A stretch of DNA of 64,000 nt from RGIG2041 sp045578865 (GTDB lineage Bacteria; Bacillota; Clostridia; UBA1381; UMGS1253), in the NCBI GenBank assembly GCA_045578865.1, contig JAZNLB010000003.1:3010-67009 (forward strand), written 5' to 3'. Below, one piece after another: positions 26,030-35,800 of this stretch. The stretch's first letter is position 1. Every line of letters begins with the position of its first letter. Below the pieces are notes generated by a model. It saw only the letters and a list, made by a program, of their open reading frames with translations. It was not told the origin of the DNA and did no database searches. The position numbers were made by a program, and so were the translations under genes.

Positions 26030-26956
26030 ATGAAAGAAAAGAAAATACTGGTGGTTATGGGCGGTTGTTCTTCAGAGCGCGAGGTTTCGCTGCGTAGCGG
26101 AGAAGCGATTTACAATGCGCTTGTTTCCATGGGCTATAATGCGAAAAAATTTATACTTGATGAAAACAATGCCTGCAAAATTGCCGAGGAGGCACCGGAT
26201 TTGTGCGTTCTTGTTTTGCACGGAAAAGGCGGTGAGGACGGCACCATTCAGGGCATGCTTGAACTGATGGGCATTCGCTATACAGGGTCGGGAGTTGCCG
26301 CAAGTGCAAACTGCATGAATAAAATCCTTGCAAAGCAGGTGCTTTCTTTTGAAAATATTCCGACGCCGGAGTTTTCGGTTATCCGTAAAGGTGAGGATGC
26401 AACACCGTTTGTGGAAAGTGTAGTTTCTCGATTCGGTTTTCCGCTCGTTGTCAAAGCGCCGTGTCAGGGTTCAAGCGTAGGTGTGGAAATTGTTCACACA
26501 CGCGAGGATTTGCTGGGCGCGATTGAAAAAAATATTGTGTATGACGGCGAGATTTTGATAGAGCGATTTATTTGCGGTATGGAATTAACCGTGCCGGTGA
26601 TGCAGGATGGGGATAAAACGATTGTATTTCCAATTGTGGAGATTGTTTCGGAAAATGCTTTTTATGATTTTGAATCAAAGTATACTGTTGGAATGAGCCG
26701 TCATATTATTCCGGCGCGCATTCCACCGGAGACTGCAAAAGAGATTGAAGTGTGTGCAGTAAAGGCCTATAAAGCTTTGGGATGCAAAGGCATTGCTCGG
26801 ATTGATTTCTTTGTGGATGCTGACCTTGCGCCGTATGTGATTGAAATCAACACCATCCCGGGCATGACAGCGACTTCGCTTGTGCCGGATTCTGCCAAGG
26901 CGGCGGGGATATCCTTTGAAGCGCTGGTAGAAAAAATGGTTTTACAGGTTTTATAA
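26030..26956 (+). CDS. ddl: D-alanine--D-alanine ligase
   Basis: This 308-residue ATP-grasp enzyme joins two D-alanines for peptidoglycan. It has HGKGGEDGTIQG, KAPCQGSSVGVE, and the terminal metal-binding block VIEINTIPGMTATS. The omega-loop region reads FYDFESKY, with the Tyr typical of D-Ala-D-Ala rather than D-Ala-D-lactate ligases. The ATG follows GGGGAGAG, 15 bp after the MurF-like gene. Confidence 0.94.
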   Translation: MKEKKILVVMGGCSSEREVSLRSGEAIYNALVSMGYNAKKFILDENNACKIAEEAPDLCVLVLHGKGGEDGTIQGMLELMGIRYTGSGVAASANCMNKILAKQVLSFENIPTPEFSVIRKGEDATPFVESVVSRFGFPLVVKAPCQGSSVGVEIVHTREDLLGAIEKNIVYDGEILIERFICGMELTVPVMQDGDKTIVFPIVEIVSENAFYDFESKYTVGMSRHIIPARIPPETAKEIEVCAVKAYKALGCKGIARIDFFVDADLAPYVIEINTIPGMTATSLVPDSAKAAGISFEALVEKMVLQVL

Positions 26957-26965
26957 CATAAAAAT

Positions 26966-26998
26966 ACTTGCGGTGCATTGTTGCCGCAAGTGTTTTTT
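26966..26998. terminator. Terminator between convergent ddl and MGMT-like genes
   Basis: Stem ACTTGCGG/CCGCAAGT (26966-26973 with 26984-26991) is followed by GTTTTTT. It abuts the stop codon of the minus-strand gene. Confidence 0.8.
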
Positions 26999-27311
26999 AT
27001 TTTCCGTCCCACAAATATTTATTTAAATCCACGCAGCCGTCTTTTACCTCGATTCCCTCGTTTTGCAAAAGGCGGATTTGTTCGTTTTCGCCGCCGAATA
27101 CAAAGGCGGGGGATACCGCACCGAAGCGGTTGACGACACGATAGCACTTAATGTTTTTCGGGTCCGGATTTGCATGTAGTGCATAGCCGACCACCTGCGA
27201 CCAGTGCGGATTGCCTGCAAGGCGCGCAACCAAACCGTAAGTCGCTACTTTTCCGCGCGGTATGCGACGAACGATGTTATAAATTTTTTCAAAAGTATTT
27301 TGTTTTTCCAT
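26997..27311 (-). CDS. MGMT/alkyltransferase-like protein with altered active site
   Basis: This 104-residue protein is the DNA-binding and active-site domain of O6-alkylguanine-DNA alkyltransferases without the N-terminal domain, like the short ATL proteins. PRGKVATYGLVARLAG is the recognition helix region. The expected PCHRV site reads KCYRV: Cys56 is kept but Pro and His are replaced by Lys and Tyr. In ATLs the Cys is usually Trp. It may bind alkylated DNA with little or no transfer activity. The ATG at 27311 follows AGGGTGA. Confidence 0.75.
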   Translation of the reverse strand: MEKQNTFEKIYNIVRRIPRGKVATYGLVARLAGNPHWSQVVGYALHANPDPKNIKCYRVVNRFGAVSPAFVFGGENEQIRLLQNEGIEVKDGCVDLNKYLWDGK

Positions 27312-27432
27312 AAAGTTCACCCTATTTAGTGTAGCACAAATGTATTCTTCTATGCAAGAGCGTAGGTTATTGAAGCGATGAAAAACAAAAAAACAAGGAA
27401 AAATACTCACTTGCGATGAAGTGAGTATTTTT

Positions 27433-28668
27433 TTATCTGATTTTTTCTGTCTTGTCCACCATGAGCTCTGCAAATATGCCGTAGCCTCGGGCGGGGTCGT
27501 TTACAAAGACATGCGTGATTGCACCGATGAGTTTGCCGTTTTGAAGTATCGGACTGCCACTCATGCCTTGCACAATACCGCCGGTCAACTCCAGAAGTTC
27601 CGGGTCGGTCACGCGCAGCACCATCCCTTTTTCATCGCTTGCGGCGGTGAGCACGCGTTCGATGCACACATCAAATTCTTTTGCGTTTTTTCCGTCCGGT
27701 GCAAACCTTAACTTTGCTTCGCCTTCGCGGATTTCAAAGCGGCTTGCGACAGAAACGGGAGAGGTTGCCGGTAAATTTTTGCTGTTCCAGATACCGTAAA
27801 TACCTGCAGCGGAATTGGAAAGCACGCTGCCGTAATTGCCCGGTAAAAATGTGCCGCAAAGTTGACCGGGGCTTCCTTTCTGGCCGCGTGTGACGGCGGT
27901 GACCTCGCAAGGGGAAACCGAACCGTCAAGCACGCTCATCAGTTGAGCGGTGTCGATGTCGGCGATACCATGCCCGAGTGCTGCATACACGCCCTTATCC
28001 GGCCGGACGAATGTGAGCGTGCCAAGACCTGCCGTGCTGTCACGCACCCAGGCGCCGATTTTGATGCCGCTGTGTGTATGCGCGGGAACGATGCTAAGGT
28101 TGTTTTTTTCACCAGCGCGCACATACTCGAGTGTAACTTCGGCAGAGCCGATTTGTCCGAGCAGTTCAGAAAAATGATCTGCATCCACAATTTTTTGACC
28201 GTTTAAACTTAAAAGCACATCACCGGTTTGCAGACCTGCAGCCTTGGCGGGAGAGGCGCTTTTTCCGTTTGTGTCCGTAATATCGGTAAGCGCAACTACC
28301 AAAACGCCGTCGGTATAAATGCGGATGCCCAGACTTTCGCCACCGGGAATAACTGTGCATGTATCATACACGCTGACCGCTACTTTTTTCAAGGGCAGAA
28401 AACCGAACAGTTTTACATCGAGATTGTACTCGCCGACGGTACTTGTATCCAATACGATTCCCTTGTTTTGCGCGGCAGATAATGAGTTATAAACGGCGGA
28501 AATTTTATCCGGCTGCCTGTTTGCCGTAAGCGGCAAAGCCATGGATGCGTCTTTGGAAACGCAAATTCTGTCAGGGAGTGTGCGATACACGCACAGCGCG
28601 CCGAGGGCAAACGGCGACAAAAGCAGAGCAACTGCACATAGGCAGGACAAAAGGCGTTTAAAACGCAA
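27433..28668 (-). CDS. spoIVB: SpoIVB sporulation signalling protease
   Basis: This protein of about 411 residues has an N-terminal signal anchor, a PDZ domain (SPAKAAGLQTGDVLLSLNGQKI) and the S55 serine protease domain with ALGHGI (His) and GGIVQGMSGSPILQNGKLIGAITHVFVNDPARGYGIF (Ser). In Bacillus it is secreted from the forespore and triggers sigma-K activation. The start is uncertain: TTG at 28668 behind GATGTGA gives the best signal anchor; GTG at 28677 and TTG at 28701 are alternatives. The usual spo0A neighbour is absent. Confidence 0.9.
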   Translation of the reverse strand: MRFKRLLSCLCAVALLLSPFALGALCVYRTLPDRICVSKDASMALPLTANRQPDKISAVYNSLSAAQNKGIVLDTSTVGEYNLDVKLFGFLPLKKVAVSVYDTCTVIPGGESLGIRIYTDGVLVVALTDITDTNGKSASPAKAAGLQTGDVLLSLNGQKIVDADHFSELLGQIGSAEVTLEYVRAGEKNNLSIVPAHTHSGIKIGAWVRDSTAGLGTLTFVRPDKGVYAALGHGIADIDTAQLMSVLDGSVSPCEVTAVTRGQKGSPGQLCGTFLPGNYGSVLSNSAAGIYGIWNSKNLPATSPVSVASRFEIREGEAKLRFAPDGKNAKEFDVCIERVLTAASDEKGMVLRVTDPELLELTGGIVQGMSGSPILQNGKLIGAITHVFVNDPARGYGIFAELMVDKTEKIR

Positions 28669-28800
28669 TTCTATCACATCCCGAACAGAAAATTGAAGCA
28701 ATCAGACTTCGTTTTTAATGTAACCGTCGGTGGCGTGTTTATGTGTTATAAAACCATACAAAATTCCTAAAAAATGCTAACTGGTATTTGTCATGCTACC

Positions 28801-28829
28801 TTGACAAAGTTTAAAAATTTGTATATAAT
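28801..28829 (+). promoter_or_regulatory. Promoter of the FMN riboswitch-ribU unit
   Basis: TTGACA (28801-28806), 17 bp, TATAAT (28824-28829), about 12 bp before the aptamer. Confidence 0.87.
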
Positions 28830-28841
28830 AAATATAGAGAA

Positions 28842-28974
28842 ATCTTCAGGGTTGGGTGCAATTCCCTACCGGCGGTAAAAATTGGTTTTTTAAAAATCAG
28901 TTCAAGCCCGCGAGTCGAAAGACTGACTCGGTGTGATTCCGAGGCCGACGGTAAAGTCCGGATGAAAGAAGATA
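28842..28974 (+). ncRNA. FMN riboswitch (RFN element)
   Basis: The conserved RFN sequence runs from ATCTTCAGGGTTGGGTGCAA to CGGATGAAAGAAGAT and includes the hallmark blocks CCCTACCGGCGGT, AAGCCCGCGAG, GTGATTCCGAGGCCGACGGT and AAGTCCGGATG. Binding of FMN should favour the terminator just downstream and shut off ribU. Confidence 0.96.
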
Positions 28975-28995
28975 TGTTTTTTCTTTTTTTGTGTG

Positions 28996-29020
28996 CCCTG
29001 TGATTTTTCAGGGTTTTTTT
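28996..29020 (+). terminator. Riboswitch-controlled terminator
   Basis: Stem CCCTG/CAGGG (28996-29000 with 29009-29013) is followed by seven Ts, between the FMN aptamer and ribU. It is the expression platform. Confidence 0.75.
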
Positions 29021-29062
29021 AAATTTTTCGCATCAGCGAAAGCAACGGAGGGAGAAAAAACA

Positions 29063-29650
29063 ATGAAAAAAATCACAGTAAGAACAATTACGGTGGTAGC
29101 GATGCTGTCTGCGGTGTCGGCGGTGCTTATGATGTTGCAAATAAAGTTTCCGTTTATGCCATCGTTCATTTCATTTGATGTTTCGGATATGCCGCCGCTT
29201 TTGGCGAGTTTCGCACTCGGTCCGATATGGGGCGTTGTGGTATGTCTGATTAAAAATGTTCTGCATGCTTTGTCGTCTAGCACGGGCGGCGTGGGTGAGC
29301 TTTCGAATTTCATTATCAGCAGCGCTTTTGTTTTCGTGGCAGGTTGGATTTATGATCGGATAAAAACGCGGAAGGGCGCAATCGTCAGTTCCGTAATCGG
29401 TGCGTTGGCATCTGCGGTGCTGTGCGTATTTTCAAATTATTTTATTATTTACCCGTTGTTTGGATTGATTGGTTGGAAACAGGAAATAATCTTGGGTGCG
29501 TATCAAATGATTTTGCCGTGGGTCAGCAATATGTGGCAGGCACTTTTCATTTTTAATTTGCCGTTTACTTTTGTCAAAGGGCTTTGTTGTGCATTGATTG
29601 CGTTTGCAATTTATAAACCGCTTTCGCCGGTGATGAAAGGCAGAAGGTAG
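29063..29650 (+). CDS. ribU: Riboflavin ECF transporter S component
   Basis: This 195-residue membrane protein has about six helices and matches RibU, the riboflavin-binding subunit of an energy-coupling-factor transporter: MLQIKFPFMPSFISFDVSDMPPLLASFALGP near the start and LPFTFVKG near the end. It needs shared EcfAA'T subunits encoded elsewhere. The FMN riboswitch fixes the substrate. The ATG at 29063 follows GGAGGGAG. Confidence 0.94.
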   Translation: MKKITVRTITVVAMLSAVSAVLMMLQIKFPFMPSFISFDVSDMPPLLASFALGPIWGVVVCLIKNVLHALSSSTGGVGELSNFIISSAFVFVAGWIYDRIKTRKGAIVSSVIGALASAVLCVFSNYFIIYPLFGLIGWKQEIILGAYQMILPWVSNMWQALFIFNLPFTFVKGLCCALIAFAIYKPLSPVMKGRR

Positions 29651-29688
29651 TAGGTTACATAGTTAGTATAGCCGAAGGGGGAAAAGAT

Positions 29689-30696
29689 ATGAGAATTATT
29701 GTAGATGCCATGGGCGGTGACGCATCGCCGAAAGCACAACTGGAGGGTGCACTTCGCGCCGTTCGTGAGCTTGGATTGGAAGTGGCTTTGGTGGGCGATA
29801 GCGACTTGATTGACGGCTATATGACAGCGATGGGAGAAGAAAAACCGGAAGGGCTTACATTGGTGCATGCCTCTGAAGTGATTACCAATGATGAAGATCC
29901 GGCATTTGCGCTCAGAAGAAAAAAGGATGCCTCTATTGTGGTGGCGGCAAATATGCTTAAAAACGGCGAGGGTGATGCGTTGGTTTCTACCGGCTCTACC
30001 GGCGGCGTGTTGTGTGCAGGGCTTTTAATCGTCGGCAGAATTCCGGGCGTGCAACGACCGGCGCTTGCGCCGGTGTATCCGACGCAGCGTGGCTATGGAG
30101 TGCTGATAGATTGCGGTGCCAATGCGGATTGTAAGCCGCAGTATTTAGCGCAATTCGGTGTGATGGGCAGCATCTATGCCGCAGCTGTTTTGGGAAAAAA
30201 GGATGCAAAAGTTGCGCTGATTAACAACGGCACGGAGGAGCATAAGGGCAGCACGCTTTATAAAGAAGCGCATGCGCTTTTAAAGCGGGCGCCGATTCAT
30301 TTTATCGGCAACATGGAGGGCCGAGATGTGATGAGTGGCGAAGCTGATGTTTTGGTGTGCGACGGCTTTACGGGAAATGTCATTTTAAAGGTCATTGAAG
30401 GTGTGTCATCTACACTTTTAAAGAATGTTAAGAGTGCGATGATGAGTACACTTAAAACTAAAATCGGTGCGCTTTTGGCAAAAGATGCTTTTAAGAGTTT
30501 GAAAAAAAAGATGGATTATTCCGAGCACGGCGGTGCGCTGTTGCTCGGCACAAAGTATCCGATTGTAAAAGGACACGGCGCGTCTGATGCAAAAGCTGTT
30601 TTTAGTGCAATTCGTCAGGCAGCGCGTATTGTGGAAGCGGATATCGTGCGTAAAATTGCAGCAGAAATCGAAAAAATGGCGGAAACGAATGCTTAA
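29689..30696 (+). CDS. plsX: Phosphate acyltransferase PlsX
   Basis: This 335-residue enzyme converts acyl-ACP to acyl-phosphate for phospholipid synthesis. It begins with IVDAMGGDASP and has STGSTGGVLCAG, YPTQRGYGVLIDCGANADCKP, and CDGFTGNVILKVIEG, all family hallmarks. It is followed by acpP and rnc in the usual Firmicutes order. The ATG follows AGGGGGAAAAG. No FapR site was recognised upstream. Confidence 0.95.
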   Translation: MRIIVDAMGGDASPKAQLEGALRAVRELGLEVALVGDSDLIDGYMTAMGEEKPEGLTLVHASEVITNDEDPAFALRRKKDASIVVAANMLKNGEGDALVSTGSTGGVLCAGLLIVGRIPGVQRPALAPVYPTQRGYGVLIDCGANADCKPQYLAQFGVMGSIYAAAVLGKKDAKVALINNGTEEHKGSTLYKEAHALLKRAPIHFIGNMEGRDVMSGEADVLVCDGFTGNVILKVIEGVSSTLLKNVKSAMMSTLKTKIGALLAKDAFKSLKKKMDYSEHGGALLLGTKYPIVKGHGASDAKAVFSAIRQAARIVEADIVRKIAAEIEKMAETNA

Positions 30697-30721
30697 TTTT
30701 CTATGAAAATCTTAAAAAAAC

Positions 30722-30750
30722 TTGACAAAAAGCTCCATATTTGGTATATA
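30722..30750 (+). promoter_or_regulatory. Promoter of acpP
   Basis: TTGACA (30722-30727), 17 bp, TATATA (30745-30750). Confidence 0.8.
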
Positions 30751-30807
30751 CATTAAATAAGGTATGATATTTGTACCGATTCAGCAGGAAAATGGAGGGA
30801 AAACCAA

Positions 30808-31029
30808 ATGACATTTGAAAAAATTAGAGGAATTATTGCTGAACAACTTGGCATAGATGCAGAAACGATTACGATGGAATCTTCCTTTGTAGATGACTTG
30901 GGCGCAGACTCGCTCGATATTGTCAGCTTGATTATGGCAATGGAAGAGGAGTTCGGCATTGAATTTGCCGAGGAAGATACGGATAAAATCAGAACAGTGG
31001 GCGATGCTGTGAACTACATTGCTGATTAA
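30808..31029 (+). CDS. acpP: Acyl carrier protein
   Basis: This 73-residue acidic helical protein carries fatty acyl chains on a phosphopantetheine attached to Ser35 in the GADSLDIV motif. It has its own strong promoter after plsX and a partial terminator before rnc, which would allow much higher expression than its neighbours. The RBS is GGAGGGAAAA. Confidence 0.96.
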   Translation: MTFEKIRGIIAEQLGIDAETITMESSFVDDLGADSLDIVSLIMAMEEEFGIEFAEEDTDKIRTVGDAVNYIAD

Positions 31030-31040
31030 GTTGCGTTGAG

Positions 31041-31067
31041 AGCAAAGGGTTTCCCCTTTGCTTTTTA
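31041..31067 (+). terminator. Terminator between acpP and rnc
   Basis: Stem AGCAAAGGG/CCCTTTGCT (31041-31049 with 31054-31062) is followed by TTTTT. Some read-through into rnc is expected, as no other promoter is seen. Confidence 0.7.
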
Positions 31068-31083
31068 CTTTATGGAGGAAAAA

Positions 31084-31776
31084 ATGGAAAAAACAAAGAT
31101 TGCGGCTTTTGAAAAAGAAATCGGCTATACATTTAAAGACAAAAAGTTGCTTGTTTTGGCACTGACACACTCGTCGTATGCCAATGAGAACGGCCTTGCA
31201 AAAACAATGTGCAATGAGCGATTGGAATTTTTGGGCGATGCCATTGCGGATATGGTGGCAAGTGATTGCCTGTTTCGCAAAATGCCGGGCAGTCAAGAGG
31301 GCGTGCTGACGAAAACGCGTGCCCGTGTGGTTTGTGAGGCATCTTTTGCCAAACTGGCAAGCGAGATGGGTTTTGGAGAGTATATCTTGCTTGGCCGTGG
31401 CGAGCAGGCGAGCGGCGGGAACAAGCGTGCTTCGGTGTTGGCGGACTGCTTTGAGGCAGTGGTGGCGGCAATTTATCTCGATGGCGGCATAGAGTGTGCG
31501 TTCGCGTGGACGAAGGCGCGCTTGGAGCCGATGCTGATTTTGGCAAGCGAAGGCAAAGCAGGTAAGGATTTTAAAACGCTTTTGCAGGAAACTACGCAAA
31601 AGGGCAAGAGCGGCAAAGTGACTTACCGTCTGATAGACGAGCATGGCCCCGATCATGCAAAGGTTTTTACGGTGCAGGTGTGTGTAGACGATCGGTGTGT
31701 TGCCGAAGGTAGGGGCACCAGCAAAAAAGATGCCGAGCAGGCAGCTGCCGCAGCGGCATTGAAGCTGTATGAGTAA
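31084..31776 (+). CDS. rnc: Ribonuclease III
   Basis: This 230-residue enzyme cuts double-stranded RNA, including rRNA precursors. The signature NERLEFLGDA (44-53), a second acidic block (ADCFEAVVAAIYLDGG) and the C-terminal dsRNA-binding domain (about 160-230, ending GTSKKDAEQAAAAAAL) are intact. The ATG at 31084 follows GGAGG. Its 3' end overlaps the radical SAM gene by eight bases. Confidence 0.95.
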   Translation: MEKTKIAAFEKEIGYTFKDKKLLVLALTHSSYANENGLAKTMCNERLEFLGDAIADMVASDCLFRKMPGSQEGVLTKTRARVVCEASFAKLASEMGFGEYILLGRGEQASGGNKRASVLADCFEAVVAAIYLDGGIECAFAWTKARLEPMLILASEGKAGKDFKTLLQETTQKGKSGKVTYRLIDEHGPDHAKVFTVQVCVDDRCVAEGRGTSKKDAEQAAAAAALKLYE

Positions 31777-32773
31777 GGGAAAAAGAAAAGTAAATATTCC
31801 TATTTTTGTGCCACATCAGGGATGTAGGCATCAATGCAGTTTTTGTAATCAAAAAGCGATTACGGGCGTACAAGAAACGGTGACGGCGCAGTCAGTGTGT
31901 GAATGTATTGAAAAAGCGCTTGGAAGCATTACAAGGGAAAATACGCACGCAGAGGTCGCCTTTTTCGGTGGGAGTTTTACGGCGATTGATGCTTGCTTGC
32001 AAGAAGAATTGCTCGGTGCGGCATTGCCTTTTTTGTCTGCAAGGCAAATAGACGGAATTCGCATATCCACTCGACCGGACTGTATAGACACGCAGGTGGT
32101 TAATCGCCTTTTGCGCTACGGTGTAACGAGCGTGGAACTCGGCGCACAGTCGTCGTCCGATGTAGTTTTGGAAAAAAACAGGCGCGGACACACCTTTGCG
32201 GATGTGCGTGCAGGTACGGCGCTTTTGCGCGACGCCGGGTTTGAGGTTGGTTTGCAGATGATGCTTGGCTTACCCGGGTCGGACGCACAAACAGATTTGC
32301 AGACGGCGCGTGATTTGGCGGCGCTTATGCCGGATACAACGCGAATTTATCCGACGGTGGTGCTTCGCAACAGTGCGCTGTGTGACTTGTATGAAAGTGG
32401 TCGGTACATACCGCTTGAACTGGAGGATGCGGTAACGCGAGCGGCGCAGGCATATATGGTGTTTAAGCAAGGGGGCGTGCGTGTGCTGCGTATGGGGTTG
32501 ATGGCTTCGGAGTCCTTCTTTCAAAACGCTGTGGCGGGCATTGTACATCCGGCATTCGGCGAATTGGTATTTTCCAGATTATATCTTTGGAAAATGCAAG
32601 AGGTGCTTGCCGGAAAAACCGGCGGAGAAATCACATTTTATGTGCATCCGGGCGAAGTGTCGAAGGCGCTGGGCAACAAGAAGGAAAACAAAAAACGCAT
32701 TTTCAGTGAACAAGGTGTAAACATTCGAATAAAAGAGAATGAAACAGTTGAATCCGGCGAGATTTTATGGTAG
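31769..32773 (+). CDS. Elp3-like radical SAM protein
   Basis: This 334-residue radical SAM enzyme has its 4Fe-4S cluster ligands at Cys19, Cys23 and Cys26 (CRHQCSFC), followed by FFGGSFTAI, STRPD and ELGAQSSSD, typical of the Elp3-type radical SAM core. It lacks an acetyltransferase domain. It recurs between rnc and smc in Clostridia; its substrate, possibly a tRNA, is not known to me. The start lies inside rnc with only a weak RBS, suggesting translational coupling. The stop sits in the left arm of a terminator. Confidence 0.85.
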   Translation: MSKGKRKVNIPIFVPHQGCRHQCSFCNQKAITGVQETVTAQSVCECIEKALGSITRENTHAEVAFFGGSFTAIDACLQEELLGAALPFLSARQIDGIRISTRPDCIDTQVVNRLLRYGVTSVELGAQSSSDVVLEKNRRGHTFADVRAGTALLRDAGFEVGLQMMLGLPGSDAQTDLQTARDLAALMPDTTRIYPTVVLRNSALCDLYESGRYIPLELEDAVTRAAQAYMVFKQGGVRVLRMGLMASESFFQNAVAGIVHPAFGELVFSRLYLWKMQEVLAGKTGGEITFYVHPGEVSKALGNKKENKKRIFSEQGVNIRIKENETVESGEILW

Positions 32774-32776
32774 AAT
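32748..32776 (+). promoter_or_regulatory. Candidate smc promoter embedded in a terminator
   Basis: TTGAAT (32748-32753), 17 bp, TAGAAT (32771-32776). The -10 box lies in the left arm of the hairpin at 32767-32797, so transcripts from here would start near the loop and lack that arm. Confidence 0.5.
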
Positions 32777-32804
32777 ATACTTATGATATTCTACCATTTT
32801 TTTG
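32767..32804 (+). terminator. Rho-independent terminator before smc
   Basis: A 12-bp perfect stem (32767-32778 with 32786-32797) has a 7-nt loop and T7. It ends the acpP-rnc-radical SAM transcript only about 22 bp before the smc start. Confidence 0.85.
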
Positions 32805-32825
32805 GCAGATAAGGGGAGAATGGCT

Positions 32826-35800
32826 TTGTATTTAAAAAGCATAGAACTTGTGGGATTTAAGTCTTTTGCAGACAAGACAATTTTAAATTTTGAGCCGGGT
32901 GTAACGGGCGTTGTAGGTCCGAACGGCAGCGGTAAAAGTAACATTTCCGATGCAATTCGTTGGGTTATGGGCGAAATGAGCGCCAAGGCTCTGCGCGGCG
33001 GCAATATGCAAGATGTTATTTTTAACGGCACGGAAAAGCGAAAGCCGCTCGGCTATGCACAGGTGAGTCTGACTCTGGATAATAGCAATCGTGCTTTCTG
33101 TGTGGATTTTGATGAGGTTTGCGTTTCCAGGCGCGTATATCGCTCCGGAGAAAGTGAATACTATATTAATGGCGCACAATGCCGTTTAAAAGACATCCAT
33201 GAACTGTTTATGGATACAGGCCTCGGCCGTGAAGGATATTCCATCATCGGACAGGGCAAGGTCAGCGAGATTGTGTCGGGCAAGAACGAGGAACGCCGAA
33301 TTATGTTAGATGAGGCCTCCGGCATTTCCAAATACCGTCACCGCAAAGAAGAGGCACAGCGTAAATTGGGGCATACAGAAGAAAACCTTGTGCGTATCCG
33401 CGATATTGTGACAGAGCTGGAAACGCAGGTAGAACCGCTGTTTAAGCAGAGCGAAAAGGCGAAAAAATATCTCAACTTGCGTGAATCTCTTAAAAAAATT
33501 GACCTCAATTTATTCATCCGTTCGACAGACCGCCTAAAAAAAGACGGGGACGAAACGGACAAGAATTTTATTATCGTGACAGAGCAACTGACGCAGGCGC
33601 AGGGTGCTTATTCCGAAACGGAACGAAAAATTGAAGAAGAAAATACAAAGGCAGATGCACAGGAGCACCTTGCCTTGCAGTTGCATACGCAAAGCACGGA
33701 TACGGAGGTTGTCATCCGAGAGTATTTGGGCGAAATCGAAGTTTTGCGCCAGAAAGTTGAATCGGGTAAGACTGCTTCGGGCAGAAGTGCGGCGGATGTG
33801 CAGAATTTAAAGACACGCTTGCAGGCGGCGCAGGAAAATCATGCGGGCATTGAGGGTGAACGCCGTGCGCTGGAAGAGCAGCTTGATGCAAAGAAAAAAG
33901 AACTTGCGGATTTAGAGCAGGAGAGCAGAGCGGCGGCACAGCAGTATGAAACGCATGTGCGCTCCATCAATGATGCCAAAAGCGATATGATTGAAAAACT
34001 AAATGCGATTGCAGAACTCAAGGCGAAACTGAGTTCTTACGAGGCGTTTAAGACGGGCTTTGCAGAGCGCAAACAGGCGCTTTTGCAGACGCAGGCAGTG
34101 GGAGAACAGACAATAGCGGCGCTCCGGGAAAAGAAGGAACGGGCGGAGACTCTGTTACTCAAAAAGCAAGAAGAAATTGTAGAAATGGAAAAGGAAATTT
34201 CCGTTCTGGAGCGTGATATTCTGATTCGTGACGGCGAATTTGCGGCGGCGGAATTTGCGCGCATTGGAGCAACGGAGACGCTCGGGAAAAAGGCATCCCG
34301 CTTGTCGATGCTGCGTGAAATGGAAAAGGATTTTGAAGGCTTTAATCGCAGCGTAAAAGGTGTGCTGGAAGCATACGGCCGCGGCGAATTAAAGCAGGTG
34401 AGTCTGCACGGGGCACTTTCTGCTTTGATTGAAGTGGAACCCAAAGCGGTGATTGCGATTGAAACCGTGCTCGGTGCGGCGGCGCAAAACATCGTCGTAG
34501 AAACCGAAGAAGATGCCAAAGCAGCCATTGCTTATTTAAAGCAAAACAAACTCGGCAGAGTAACATTTTTGCCTGTATCTTCGGTAAAGGGGATGCAGCT
34601 AGAGGAAGAAAAAGAAGTAAAGAACATGCGTGGTTTTGTGGCGATGGCAGATGCTATGGTGAGCACCGATGTTCACTTTAAACAGATTATTTCGCATTTG
34701 CTCGGAAAAACCGTTGTAGTGGACAGTATGGATAATGCGATTGCCATCAGCCGCAAATTCGGGTATCGTTTCCGCATAGTTACGCTTGAAGGCGAAGTGC
34801 TCAATGCCGGCGGTGCGATTACGGGCGGCAGTGTAAATAAGCACACGGGACTTTTAAGCCGTGCAGGTGAAATTAAGACTTTGGAAAAAGAAGCTGCTGA
34901 GTTTCAAAAGAAAGTCGATGCGGCGGACGAACAGATGAAGGTAATAAAAGCGGCGATTGCTTCGCTTGAGGAAAACAAGGCGGAAAAAGCGCAGGCGATT
35001 AATCTTGCCCGCCAGGAAAGCGTGCGTCTGAGGGCGGATGCCGATTATGCGGCGCAGGAGCTGGATAGCGGTGAAAATGCAGTAGCAGCGGCAGAACTCG
35101 AAAAAGAACAAATCGAATTGCAGATGAAACAGACCAACGACAACATTGCGCTGGTTATCAATCAGATTACCTCCAATGAGTTTGCGGTAGAAGCCACCAA
35201 TAAAACCATCACCGAGATGGAGGCCGGTCTTGCGGATTGTGAGGCGGCGCGCGCTTTGGCCGGCGAGGCGGTAGCGGACAAACAAATTGAAATTACGAGC
35301 ATCGGTCGTGATGTTTTTGCGCTCAGACAGCGTGCGGCGGATGTGCTTATGCAAATCGGCGAGGTTGCACGGGATATTGAAAGCCGTGAGGCTGATATTC
35401 GTGCAAACGACGATGCGGCGGTTCAAATGCTTGGTCAAATTGAGCAAAAACAGGCGCTTGTAGAAGAAACGAAGAAGAAGTCCGAGCAGATTTATGCAGA
35501 CATTGATGCGGCAAACAAAGCGCGTGCGGCAGCGAAGGCGGCGGCAGCGCAACTTATGGAGGATAGCAAGGAGGCGCGCGAAAAGATTTTTGCGCTTCGC
35601 GAAGAGCAAAACCGAATCAATGCGCGCCGCATAAAGATTTCCGAAGAATTGGAAACACTTTCCGAACGCATCTGGGAGGAATACGAACTGACCTATTCCG
35701 CTGCACTCGAATATAAGGCGGAAATCGGCACGGTGACCGAGGCACAAAAGGAACTTGCATCCCTGCGCGGTCAAATTCGAGCACTGGGCAATGTTAATGT

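Noticed and set aside
32802..32820. Earlier TTG (32802) or ATG (32820) as the smc start.
   Set aside because: The first lies before the RBS and the second almost touches it. TTG at 32826 has correct spacing and gives the conserved MYLK start.
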